64,000 bases of DNA from Yponomeuta sedellus. Lineage: Eukaryota; Arthropoda; Insecta; Lepidoptera; Yponomeutidae. This document shows, piece by piece, positions 31,333-42,577 of this stretch. Under the pieces are notes generated by a model. The model saw only the letters and a program-made list of their open reading frames with translations. It was not told the origin of the DNA and did not search any database. Position 1 is the stretch's first letter. Every line of letters starts with the position of its first letter. The stretch is from contig OW203722.1 of NCBI GenBank assembly GCA_934045075.1, positions 4,273,264-4,337,263 on the forward strand. The letters are read 5' to 3'. Both the position numbers and the translations under genes were made by a program.

Positions 31333-34179
31333 TTATATTGATCAACTGAGATTCAGTGTAACCTGATTCTTTTCTTGCGAGTCCTATCATAATGCCACCC
31401 CACGTTGTACGTTGTCTAATGGACAATTATTTCGGCAGTTGCCGGTCACACGCGTGGCTCGTGCGCTTGCTCTTATTATTACAACGCGTACATTTGACGG
31501 ACGGACTTATCTGCGAGATGGTGGTGGATGTTGAGTTTCGTTTATTTATTGGTGGTGTTTGTGGGGAGAGTCAGCGTCTACTGCATTTAAAGGTCATTTT
31601 AAAGTGATACCCACCAATAGGCAAGTGAGTAGTTTGTTTGATACAACTTCATTATATTCATCAACTTTTCTTTAAGTTAACAATTTCGTATCGATTTACA
31701 GACATTCTTCAATTCTGACGCCTACGATGCTAAAGAATATTGTGATATAAAGATTAATTGAATAAAACCCATTTCTGGAAATAAGACTTGATGCCAACCC
31801 CTTCGCCCTTTCCCAATCCGTCTATTGCCCGCCAGTGGCTTAAGCAATGTCAAAGGCCCATCAGATCGCTGGTATACTCTAGGTATATCCGTCTAACCAC
31901 ACTTGATCACCGGTAGACTGGTGTAGTCCAGCCTGTCCTCTTAGAAACGAAGTGGCAATGTCTTCACCATTCCATGAAGCTTATACCATGTCATAGCAGT
32001 TTTATCCATCGTCATGCTATCGCTCGTCACTGCTGATTGGGCCACGAACCCCGATCCGGTGCCATGTGCAGCCGCGGCGGGAGGCCGCTCCCCTCGCCGG
32101 CTATTTTCATTTATCACCCGCCTCCCGGCGATCCTTAACCTTTTTCCACCGACCCATACCTACCGGTGGCATCGATTGGATTATCTATTGGCTGTTGAGA
32201 CGAATCGCGCGATTATTCGACGCCGGTCTGTGGTTGTTGTCTTATTTGTCGTTTTTTTCTTCATGGTCCATTTTGTGTTTTTGGTCAGACCAAACAACGT
32301 TGACGAAATGTGAAGTCCCTATCGTACCTTTCAAGTTTTGAATTTCGTCACTTGACAATCTACTGGCCTGAAAGCCTTGTTCCTATTTCACAGGACATTT
32401 GGTGGGATTGCCTAGTTACGTTCAGTTTCTTCCCATGCTTGAAGAACATGACGCGATTTTTATTTAGTCTAAGTGATTCACATAATTTTCCTCCAAAGTG
32501 GCTAAAATTATTTACCTTTAAATAACTACTTAGGTGATAGTACCTAAAAGCATAGTGTTATTGAATTCTTAAGCAGCAGGGTGCCAGACGATAAAATAAA
32601 GAACGGCCATTGAGCGAAACATTGCATTCAGCTTATTTATTACTTCATTTCCGAACTCAGCGTCTTCTTGTCTCTTAAAAGTATCTGTCAAATCACAGCG
32701 AATTATCGATCTGGCAGGGTGTCCACTAAATCTAATAAGGGCTTTTTTGTGCCGGACGCGAAACGAATGGAGTAAAACGTGTTTGAAATAGACAGGGGAT
32801 TAAGTATCCCCTTCGGTTTGCAGGGGTTGTGTTGCTGTGTGTCTGTACTGAACACATGCGGTCTTCCAACATCGCGAAGTACGCAGTCAGCTCTTATTTC
32901 TTGCTGCATAAATGTCACAATCGGTTTTACTTCATGTTCTTGCGGACTTTAACTTAGTGCGTGCGTGCCCCGAACGCGCTTCCAAGGATCGATTTCACAC
33001 GGATCGATTACTCGCCTTTATCCTAAGAAAAACTCTTCGAGAGCCAAGAACAAGCAATGTCGTCGAACAAACAGCGCAAGAAACTTGGTAGCGTCCCCCA
33101 CTCAGGTAACCAGATGGCTGGAGGACTATTGTGTGCGCCCGCGTTCCGTACAGTCAGCAATTCCAAAATGTGTACCGGTCAGTCCGATTCTCGCTCTTAC
33201 CTTGTTCTCAATAAGGACTAGCTAGTGTTGGCCACCGAGTGGTACCTGGTGTTGCACGGAGCGGCAACGCCGCCCCACGTTTTACTGTTTATTTTGTACA
33301 CCTCGCCCCGGGTCACGTAGGCCCTCCTCCCTAATAAATAAAGTGCCTAATAATAGAAGCAGTGTTTTGACTGCTTTTAATTATGTCACAACGATGGCTC
33401 TTCAATGTCTCGAGTGGTACCGCCGCAATATGAGTTTGCCAGAAAAATACTTATCGCCTCAATTAATTTCCTTAAAATAATTGTGTGTTCTTTTTAATAT
33501 GCCACAGAAAATAATGTCAAAAAGGACTGCGTAAACGTGTTTTGAAAAATTGTTGTATTCAGATGTCACAATGCATTTAAATGTTAGTGTGGCGTCAGGA
33601 CTTATCGGGGCTGCATCGATAAGTCCAGTCTTGCTTTCAATACCTACCTGAAAGTAAGGTCGCACGTACCTGACTGTACCTATTGGTGGGCGATTCAGGT
33701 TGACTGAACCTCTGTATGCTCCTACGGCTTCGCTGTTTACAAGAGAACAAGCTACAATGGAGAGGGTTCCTACGAGTTTCACGGAATGCGTAACAATAAC
33801 AGATGAGGTCTAACACATGACGCGTTTTGTATACCACGAATAAATACGATATTGTTTATGCCAGAGAAATGAGTGTAAATATGCTGTTATAGTCTTCTGC
33901 TTGCTGGCCGTCTACGGTCGACCAAGATTATTCCAATAATGTAGGCAAAGTGATCCTAAAAGATCTATGTTGCTATCACATTTCAGGCTAAAAACCCTTT
34001 ACCACATTACTATCGTCGTTCGACAGTGGTGTCTCTGTGTTTGCATAATTAGGCTCTTTCCTCAGTTTTGTTGTGTAAACCGTTAACCGTATAAGGTCGC
34101 AGTTTCGACTCTCGCTTCTCGCCCACGCTTTGGCCACAGATATGAGGTTACAAAACAAAAGGTTATCTTTTAGAAGACG
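31333..34179. other. Unassigned sequence with GC-rich patches
   Basis: A CpG-rich patch lies at about 32040-32230, with an ATG-started frame of 99 codons at 32014-32313 and no recognised domain. Bases 32960-33420 look repeat-like (GAGTGGTACCTGGTGTTGCA near 33237 and CGAGTGGTACCGCC near 33411). A minus-strand frame at 33459-33782 starts with GTG and is not accepted as a gene. Confidence 0.35.
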
Positions 34180-34310
34180 TAGAGGAACCAGGCATTGAGA
34201 TTGCCGCTCCATTTGGTCAGGCTCTGGAACGCTCTGACACAGAAAATTTGCGCTAGTCCCACTGTTACGTTTGGGAAGTGGTTGATTATCTATCTCTGTC
34301 ATAACTTTGA
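34180..34310 (+). mobile_element. LINE relic, C-terminal coding block
   Basis: Translation gives RNQALRLPLHLVRLWNALTQ, then SPTVTFGKWLIIYL and a stop. The R.WN.L block followed by S.TV..FK is the usual C-terminal end of many non-LTR polymerase frames. It is a short decayed fragment. Confidence 0.5.
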
Positions 34311-34332
34311 GTTATTATCTATTACGAGTATA

Positions 34333-34628
34333 TTACTATTTTTAATGCACTCACCCGTGCTAAGGACAATTTTAAAAACCTATTTAGAGGCTAATAATTC
34401 CACCCATACCGGGATACGAACCCGCGACCTCTGACTATCCGTGCCAGCGCTCTTTCCAACTGAGCTAATGGGCGACTCACCGGCATCAGTGAAATTTCGA
34501 ACCTCTACGATATTCTCTGTATTACGTACAGGCAGCGACATCTGGCCGAAGTAATTTGCATCACTTGCAGCCCCGAGTACCTACTTTGCAGTTTGGGTGG
34601 AATTTTTAGCCTCTAAATAGGTTTTTAT
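34333..34628 (-). mobile_element. tRNA-headed SINE, full-length copy with inverted 5' stub
   Basis: Read on the minus strand: an inverted linker stub (TAAAAACCTATTTAGAGGCT to CCACCCA), then forward body with TACGTAATACAGAGAATA. Next come the forward tRNA-like part (TAGCTCAGTTGGAAAGAGCG; GGTCGCGGGTTCGTATCCCG), the forward linker TAGCCTCTAAATAGG and the forward tail TTGTCCTTAGCACGGG. It is the most informative single copy for the element order. The terminal 36 bases are inverted repeats of each other apart from the tail. Confidence 0.78.
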
Positions 34629-34632
34629 ATAT

Positions 34633-35374
34633 CTATGTATCATTTTTTTTTAGATATTTAGTTTACTTTTATTTCTTCTGTATGTACCTAGGTAGATTAT
34701 TTAAGATTTATTCAGTCTATTTTGTACACTTATATAGACACGCTTTTTACTGCCTCTCTGAGTCTTTAAGGTTTGCTGGATGAAATCTCTTTCAGAGATA
34801 AGCTCGCCTTTGTACATTTAATTTTTTACGTAATCTCTTAAATGTTTCGTATGCAATTTAGTATAATAATAATCTATGAAGAATTTAACTCGTATGTACC
34901 GTAATTATCACCACTGTACCGCCCGTTATGGTTTTCTCGTGCCCCGAATGAAAATAATGACTTCTGTCTCTCTCTATTTTGCCAGCACTCTTCCGGCATA
35001 GGAGGGCGTGTACTCTGCGACGGATGTGCGGGATCTTTTGATGTGGGCCCTTCAATGGCTATGGAAGTATCGTAGAGTGACGGCGGGAAAGTGAGCGTCA
35101 TTCTACTATTACTACGCATCCCGTATCTAGTCGATTACAGGCTTTGGTGCGAGCGAAATTATAGCTTTTTTTTCACTTCGGATGCGGAATCACTCGTCGT
35201 TGCCGGATTAACCAGTCAAAGACACGTGAAATACGAAACATCAAGAATGGAACAAAGCGTACCTACTATTAAATATAAGAACCATGCGATAACTTGCATC
35301 TGTCTCGCCGTGAATGCTTCTTGATTTTTCCCTTTCGCTAAGATCTAGTATTATAGAAAAGTACACTTCGATGT
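34633..35374. other. Unassigned sequence
   Basis: Nothing recognised. Frames at 34874-35119 (minus) and 35091-35324 (plus) have no domains. Confidence 0.4.
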
Positions 35375-35730
35375 CGATCGATATCAACCCTTTTTATGTC
35401 CCCAGTGCTGGGGCACGGGTCTCTTCCTGCATCGCAAGAAGGTTAGGCCATACTCGACCACGGGGGCCTAGTCCGGATTGGTGGAGGCATAGACCAAAAA
35501 GGTATTTTGGTCTATGGTGGAGGATTGTAACACAGTGGGGCCCTACTGTCAGAAGTTATCAAGCTGCCCATAAGGCCTCTGACATGGCTTAACGAATGCC
35601 ATTACATGACAGCCGGCACCAACGGCTTAGCGTGCCTTGCGAAGCACGGAAGCGCTCGGGAAAATGCCACTAGCGGTAGTCCCGGGACGGTCACCCATCC
35701 TGCACCTGACCGCGCCTGTTGCACTTATGT
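35375..35730 (-). mobile_element. 5S-derived SINE, near-complete copy
   Basis: On the minus strand the head contains GCGCGGTCAGGTGCAGGATG and GGATGGGTGACCGTCCCGG, matching the 5S rRNA C-box region. The body follows with CTAAGCCGTTGGTGCCGGCT and GGCAGCTTGATAACTTCTGA, then the end block GAGACCCGTGCCCCAGCACT and AAAAAGGGTTGATA. The 5S A-box part is not clear in this copy. A 30-bp palindrome (ATAGACCAAAA facing TTTTGGTCTAT, 35489-35515) interrupts the body relative to the 62-kb copy. Confidence 0.78.
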
Positions 35731-36299
35731 CTGAATTATTTCAATGTGCGCGGCTTCTCATTGAATACCGACAAACACTCAATGAGTCGACGTCTCAAGT
35801 GAAAAGCGCCTTTCCTTTCACGCCCATGTGTCGGTGCAATCAATTGTTTCGGCCGAAAGGGGTCGACGGAACACTGACCTCGAGGAAGAGATCAGCGATT
35901 TCTTTTAATTACACTGGTTCTAACAATTTTGACGATGTGATACTGACGGTCTGAAGACTGAACATACGCCTGACCTTTAAAACTTTGAAAATACTCTTTA
36001 ACTTTACTTCCTTAAAATTACATTAAATTTTTTTACTTATTGTGTTTTGGTCTTGACAGTGTGTCCCATTATTTCTCTTTACTTTATACTTTATTGGACA
36101 CATAAAATTCATAAAAAGCACATAATTACAAAAAAATACAGTGTACATAGCGAGCTTATTTCATCAGAAATCTCTTCGTAGACTTACAAACCTTCTTTAG
36201 CAAGTCAATTTCATAAAGGTCTTCAATCAAGGACGTGTAGAGAGCGTAAGCCCTTGGCGTTATCGAAATTGAAGCCAAAATTCAAATGTGGTGGCTTCA
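35731..36299. other. Unassigned sequence
   Basis: Nothing recognised between the 5S SINE and the hairpin satellite. Confidence 0.45.
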
Positions 36300-37190
36300 C
36301 TAACTAAATACTTAACGAATTGTCTGTCTCGCTCTTTGCTGAGAAATTCGACGAGACAGCACTACAGTTAAGTATTTAGTTACCGAAATTCTCAATTCAG
36401 AAACTGGCCCTAATATAAGACACCACATTTGAGATTTGGCTGGTTTCTGAATTGAGAATTTCGCTTAGTAAATACTTAATTGCAGTGCTGTCATTTTCAA
36501 TTCAGAAACTGGCCCTAATAAGACACCACATTTGAGATTTGGCTGGTTTCTGAATTGAGAATTTCGCTTAGTAAATACTTAATTGCAGTGCTGTCATTCT
36601 CAATTCAGAAACTGGCCCTAATAAGACACCACATTTGAGATTTGGCTGGTTTCTGAATTGAGATTTTCGCTTAGTAAATACTTAATTGCAGTGCTGTCAT
36701 TCTCAATTCAGAAACTGGCCCTAATAAGACACCACATTTGAGATTTGGCTGGTTTCTGAATTGAGAATTTCGCTTAGTAAATACTTAATTGCAGTGCTGT
36801 CATTCTCAATTCAGAAACTGGCCCTAATAAGACACCACATTTGAGATTTGGCTGGTTTCTGAATTGAGATTTTCGCTTAGTAAATACTTAATTGCAGTGC
36901 TGTAATTCTCAATTCAGAAACTGGCCCTAATAAGACACCACCTTTGAGATTTGGCTGGTTTCTGAATTGAGAATTTCGTTTAGTAAATACTTAATTGCAG
37001 TGCTGTAATTCTCAATTCAGAAACTGGCCCTAATAAGACACCACATTTGAGATTTGGCTGGTTTCTGAATTGAGAATTTCGCCTAGTAAATACTTAATTG
37101 CAGTGCTGTCTTTTTGAATTTCTCAGCGAAGAGCGTCACAGAACGTTACTTAAGTATTTGCTTAGTGAAATTCTTAATTCAGTAACTGGT
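36300..37190. repeat. Hairpin satellite, seven about 103-bp units
   Basis: Units begin CTCAATTCAGAAACTGGCCC near 36391, 36496, 36599, 36702, 36805, 36908 and 37011. Inside each unit the start faces GGTTTCTGAATTGAG, so every unit folds into a stem of about 15 bp with a loop of about 30 bases. The linker is CGCTTAGTAAATACTTAATT and GCAGTGCTGT. The flanks (36306-36390 and 37112-37190) carry degraded inverted forms of the linker and of a TCTCAGCGAAGAGCG block, so the array may sit inside a larger fold-back element. Confidence 0.9.
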
Positions 37191-37879
37191 CCTTGGTAGG
37201 TAGTAGGTTGAAAACCCTTTGGTGAAATGCGTCGCTAGAGTGGGACACACTGCCATGTATCGCGCTCGGTAAACGGGCGGGCTGCCAACGTTGAGCAATA
37301 GGGCGAGCAAATCTCTTCGGTCTTTCTAATGTGGCTGTCGGAGTTGCGTGGAGAGCACAAGGCTCAAAATGCTACGCTCTGCCCCGTACGTAAACTTTCT
37401 TTTTTTTTTTTTATTACACCGGACATCTGTGTAATTGAATGGTCAGGGTGTCTGCAAAGTTTCCTAACTTGATTATCGGGTGGTATTAAATGAAATCGCT
37501 AGGGTAAACAAAACCCAAAAAGATTCGTTGCGAAATGTTTCGGGAAAGTGTGAACTTCGCCCCCCAAGTTGTTAGACAAACTTAGTCATATCTTACTCTA
37601 CGCTCGCCGTAGGTAGTGATTCTGTCGGGTTGTGAGGTTTCTGTCCGCCTTCCCAGCTAGCGCACATAACAGAGCGGCACAAAGCCCGTCTGCAGCCGTT
37701 AAAACTCTACGGGTCTAAACCACTGGGTCTAAGAAAGCGCGTCATGGGCCCTTTCTGCAACCGCTTAAGTCACCTACTAGATCGTAAAAAGTGAATGAAT
37801 GCGAGCTACTCCGGGTATTTATGCATTAACGCTCTTCAACTTACCTCTTTTTTAGTGTTCCTTACCTGAAAGGAAAAAG
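37191..37879. other. Unassigned sequence
   Basis: GC-richer than average, with no recognised gene or repeat. Confidence 0.4.
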
Positions 37880-38115
37880 CGGAACCCTTTTAGGATTACT
37901 TGTTCGTCAGTCCGTCCGTCCGCATGTATGTCAAAACACTTTATCTTGGGAACGCGTAAAAGTATTGAGTTAAAATTAAAACCCTATACCTCAGCTCTGC
38001 AGTTCCTTGAAGCTGTGAAAAAATCGAACTTACAAGTTAACGTAAAAAAGGATACGGCCGGCGTGAATACCACAAAAAAATTACCTGTATTTAAACACGG
38101 GGGAATCTAAATTGA
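37880..38115 (+). repeat. Dispersed repeat (GGAACCCTTTT / CGTCCGTC family)
   Basis: AGCGGAACCCTTTTAGG, CAGTCCGTCCGTCCGCATGT, CACTTTATCTTGGGAACGCG and GTTCCTTGAAGCTGTGAAAA form a block I recognise as a common lepidopteran non-autonomous repeat. The class is uncertain. A related piece is at 42480-42570. The 60-codon frame inside is not a gene. Confidence 0.5.
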
Positions 38116-38178
38116 TTGGGTACTTTACGTCAACCTAGAACTGTGATATTCGGAAGAAATTAGTCTTTTACTACAAAT

Positions 38179-38348
38179 ACAGGGAAAAATTATACTATTT
38201 TGATTTTTAATGCACTAACCCGTGCTAAGGACAATTTTAAAAACCTATTGAGAGGTTGAAAATCACGGATAGCCAGAGGTCGCGGGTTCGAATCCCGGCA
38301 TGGGTGGAATTTTTAGCCTCTAAATAGGTTTTTAAAACAGAGAAATTT
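38179..38348 (-). mobile_element. tRNA-headed SINE, fold-back copy
   Basis: On the minus strand: an inverted linker and partial tRNA part from TTTAAAAACCTATTTAGAGG to GGCTATCCGTG, then a forward linker (CTCTCAATAGG) and forward tail to ATAGTATA. The flanks ACAGGGAAAAAT (38179-38190) and ACAGAGAAATTT (38337-38348) agree at 9 of 12, a probable decayed duplication. Confidence 0.68.
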
Positions 38349-38564
38349 TTTAAAAATATATCATTTTATTTAAATCGTTAAAAAACGTAGTCTTTGATGT
38401 CCGAGTAAATCTCGGAATAAACTGTGAGACTATTGCTAAACTACTTATATGTAAGTAGGTACGTAAAAAAAATACGGAACCCTTGGTACGAATAGCTTTG
38501 TCCAGATTTTTTTTCTAAGAAAATCCTGCCTAGGAAAAATCAACGACATTTTTAAAACTGTTTT

Positions 38565-38680
38565 TATACGGATTTATGCTCGTTTATTACATTTTTACAA
38601 TTTTCCAACGTTTCGGCACTTTTTCAGGTGCCGTGGTCCCGGATGACATTTGTTGAAATTTAGAGTCGCATAATTTTACA
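38565..38680 (+). mobile_element. Fold-back element family G2
   Basis: ACGGATTTATGCTCGTTTAT, ACATTTTTACAATTTTCC, AACGTTTCGGCAC, TTTTTCAGGTGCCGTGGTC. The reverse complement occurs at 60812-60905 with near-identity, so these are two copies of one element. GGCAC/GTGCC forms the core hairpin. Confidence 0.65.
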
Positions 38681-39699
38681 TAAATGTTACTTGTATCATC
38701 CACCGAACATTTCATTTTATTTCTAGGGAACTATAACTACAACTAATATCTATTCGAGGTTTTTTTAGAACGAAAATTTTTATACTAAAAATTTATTCAT
38801 TAAATTATTTTAGAACAATCTTAGTATTAATACCATAACCGGGCTACTAATAACTTCTTAAGGTCTTAGTAATAAGTACTAAGAATTTATTAGTATTAAG
38901 AAAAAAGTACAACCTACGTGGAAATTGACGCCAGATTTGATAAAAGAAATAAGAAACTTCACGACTTCAAATTATATCAATCGCATTAAACTAACAATAA
39001 ATCCTCACTTGTCTCCAGGTACGTAACGCGTGGTCACCTTATCTCCGGAAGATCTGGCCACAAGCCCCGTGGGAACACAATCGCTTCCTGGAGCGGACCA
39101 CACTCCGCTCTGCTGGGCTCAGTCTGGAACAGGTCTAGCGCCCTGGAATACCAAACGCCAGAGATTATTCCTTTCCAAGTAATCGGAGATGAAAACGGGT
39201 CCGGCAGCTATCCTTAGTTGGCTCAGGCGAACCAATTTTAATGACAAACTGGACTGGAAAGGTAACAGGATATTTCGTCCAATATGGGAAGATCTAGATA
39301 GATAGAATATTATATTTTGTATGTACACCAGGGATTGCATAAAATAAAAGTACAGTACAAGTGGCGGCCTTATTACTAAAAGTAATTTCTTCCAGACAAC
39401 CATTGACGGAAAAGAAGAAACGGAAACTGAAATACGGGTAGTCGGCGCAACGAAACAATATTAGATAACATATTATTTTATAGTTGATACACGTACATAA
39501 ACGATACATAAATATGAAATTGATACACATACATAAACGGTACATAAATATGAAATAAATAAAAATTAACATACACAAAAAAAAACCACATAGGACATGA
39601 ACGAAAAATATACCCACATAATACTAGAAAGGGATTTCACAAATACAAATAACAAACTTACATTAAGGAAAAGTAGTGGTTATGTACTCTGTTCTTAAA
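38681..39699. other. Unassigned sequence
   Basis: The stretch near 39010-39290 has fewer A/T runs and some coding-like periodicity, but no domain is recognised. The minus-strand frames at 39119-39617 are not supported. Confidence 0.35.
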
Positions 39700-39860
39700 T
39701 ATTGGCATATATGATAGAACTACATTACATTTCATAAACTCAAGCCTGTGTCCCAGAACTTTAGGCAGGACCAAGGTTTGCCACTTGGCACGATGTCGAC
39801 AGCACTTTTTCGCTTCATAAACATTCATTAATCGTTTCATGCTCGCTATAAAATAAAAGG
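39700..39860 (-). mobile_element. LINE family B, decayed 3' end
   Basis: On the minus strand it reads GATCGTGCCAAGTGGCAAAC-like sequence, then CCTTGGTCCTGCC and GGGACACAGGCTTGAGTTTA. It aligns by eye with 21219-21365 at lower identity. Confidence 0.5.
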
Positions 39861-40228
39861 TACTAATTGTGTACCTTTTTATCAGGCATGCACTAAGCGA
39901 AGTCAATCGAAGTTTCCCTGTAAATATTTTCAGGATCTGGCAACCCTAACTGTAGGGTAATGGGCAATGCACATTATGCACGAGCTGAGTTCAAAGCTGC
40001 CCTGTGTTGTAAATGTGTGTGAAATGTTCACACAGTGTGTAAGCGGTGGGGTGGTACTCCTATTGCGTTTCAAATGCTGTCTTCTGGCACATATCGTGTT
40101 CCTTGATATTATTCTTCAGTAGGCCTCCACCAAAGGTTGCACCGAAGGCTTTTACTTAAATTTCTATAGTGATTAAAAATTTGGGCTGTATTTCGTTAAA
40201 TTTATTTTTCAGCATTACACAAACTCTA

Positions 40229-41012
40229 CGGTTTATGTTTACCGATGCAGTGTAATCAGATGCATTGTCCTAATAGATGGTAAACAGCGTAACCTTATAA
40301 CCAGCGTAGTTTTGAATTCTGGGAAACATCAAGTATCTCCCTGAGTAGCCCTTACGTCAATCGAGACAAACACTGAAATATTATCCATCAACTTTTTTTC
40401 CCTTTATTACTTGTTGACTATTGAACAAACATTTGTCAGGCTCGGAAATTAAATTTACAATCGATTAGCTACCGGTATTAACTAATTAAAAACGAGTTTC
40501 TAGAAGTAAAAAGCTAAGCCCAAACTCACAACCCAACTACACGTTATGCTTAATCCGTCTAACCATAAATTTTAAGTGATTCAATAAATAAGAGGATTAA
40601 ACCAAACGGCATCTATATAACGGTTTATGTTTACCGATGCAGTGTAATCAGATGCATTGTCCTAATAGATGGTAAACAGCGTAACCTTATAACCAGCGTA
40701 GTTTTGAATTCTGGGAAACATCAAGTATCTCCCTGAGTAGCCCTTACGTCAATCGAGACAAACACTGAAATATTATCCATCAACTTTTTTTCCCTTTATT
40801 ACTTGTTGACTATTGAACAAACATTTGTCAGGCTCGGAAATTAAATTTACAATCGATTAGCTACCGGTATTAACTAATTAAAAACGAGTTTCTAGAAGTA
40901 AAAAGCTAAGCCCAAACTCACAACCCAACTACACGTTATGCTTAATCCGTCTAACCATAAATTTTAAGTGATTCAATAAATAAGAGGATTAAACCAAACG
41001 GCATCTATATAA
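40229..41012. repeat. Perfect 392-bp tandem duplication
   Basis: Bases 40229-40620 and 40621-41012 read identically, starting CGGTTTATGTTTACCGATGC and ending GGCATCTATATAA, with no spacer. Neither copy holds a gene. The lack of any difference means very recent duplication or an assembly error. Confidence 0.93.
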
Positions 41013-41314
41013 ATTTACTCTTCTGAGCTTTTAATATGGTTACTGACGGATTCCAAAAAGGTTAGCACCCTTTCTGGACTTCGGTAGTTTGGTTCATTTG
41101 ATTACTTTCTTGAAATTAAATAGATAAGACAATTCTTAATTAGTGTTGACCACCTGCCACAATCTACCTCTTTTTGTTATAAGACCACTAGTTTCTGCGC
41201 TACATTGAATGAAGATTTATGACTTGTTAGATATTTTATCTGCGATCCCCAACCCGCATGCCCGCAGCGTGGGGATTATGAGCATTACCCCCCAATAATG
41301 GCACAACCTTGCGC

Positions 41315-41375
41315 TATGGCGCTCATTAGGGGAGGGCTATGTCCAGCCGTGGACTAATATAGCCTGAAGAAGAAG
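41315..41375 (+). mobile_element. RTE-type LINE 3' end (variant 2)
   Basis: GCGCTATGGCGCTCATTAGG, GGGCTATGTCCAGCCGTGGA and a (GAA)n tail match the end of 2225-2372. Only about 60 bp remain. Confidence 0.7.
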
Positions 41376-42577
41376 ATATTTTATATTTAAAATAAAGTGT
41401 TTTCGTATCCTTTTCTAACAAAATCAATTGCAGTGGTTTTTGACTTTAATTAAGACCGCTGGGAATGGCATGTTATAATTATGGATTTAGTGCGCACCGA
41501 TGACATATTTGTAGTATCTAAAATGGGACAAGCGTCGTAAAAAGGAACAATGTTTCAGAAAAGGATTTTTGAACTAAGTAAACACAGGATGCAATAGCTA
41601 GTGTAAACCTTACACCACACAAAATTGTGATCGAAAAGTAAATATATTTATCTGTTTCAGTGAAAATCTATTATATTTGGAAGTTTCTATAAACAGATAA
41701 ATAGAGATAATATCGTTCATTGATTAAACATTTTCGGCCTTATATAATAAGATTCGACTAAAACACTCCTAAAAGCGTTTTATTTAATTAATGTGTGTCT
41801 GTTACGTCTTTTCATTGTTAAATCTCCACCACAGGCTATTTTAGTGAGCGTTTTTGGAGTGTTTTAAGGAATTGTGTTTTAAAAATAGGGCAATTTATTT
41901 TGATAGTGAAAAACACAATTTTATTTTTAATATTGGTTTTATAAATGAAGGGCCTCTTCATAAATATGTATTTTGGTGTAGTAGACCATAATCTACTTTT
42001 TTCTTATTTATGTATTAAGTTACAAAACAGATCACAAACATTGCACGATATAATTATAAGTAATACTATGATATATGTACTAAGCTCTTCAAAATTTCTT
42101 CTAGACTGGTTGGAATGATACAATTTCCTCCAGGGTTCGAGATTTCTTGAGTGACCGACGTCTGTCTTAAGATTTCCTGAAACTATTTCCTCAGTGCAGA
42201 TGGTATTAATTCACATTTTTCCTGAGCTGTTTCCCGTGGGTGAGGTACCCTCATCCACCCTTCATCTTTCAATAAACCTACAAAAGAAAGTCGAAAATAC
42301 ACTTACAGGCTACACATATACATTTTAAAAGGTACAGTCGACGGCGTCGATTTTTATAATTATTTTTGTTGCTCATCAGTAAATTAACAGGTCAAGTATG
42401 CAAAGGTCGATGTGCTGTGAAATGTACACAACTTTCAATATTTTTTATCAAATTTCAAACTTTATGTCAATGCAAAAGGTCTGTTTATCTGTCCATCCGT
42501 CCGACCTTTGAGGGGCTCTGGAACCATAATAGGTAGCGAGTTAAAGTTTTCACAGAATGTGTGTTGTTTCGGAACAA
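41376..42577. other. Unassigned AT-rich sequence
   Basis: Nothing recognised except a CCGTCCGACC block near 42490-42570, related to the repeat at 37880-38115. Confidence 0.4.

Noticed and set aside
33459..33782. A minus-strand frame that looks like a secreted protein (hydrophobic start, then GAYRGSVNLNRPPIGTVRYV)
   Set aside because: The first codon is GTG and there is no in-frame ATG giving the same signal, so the signal-peptide look is not supported as a real gene start.
36391..37112. Resemblance to a CRISPR array because of regular palindromic repeats
   Set aside because: Units are contiguous and identical throughout, with no unique spacers, and the genome is eukaryotic. It is a satellite.
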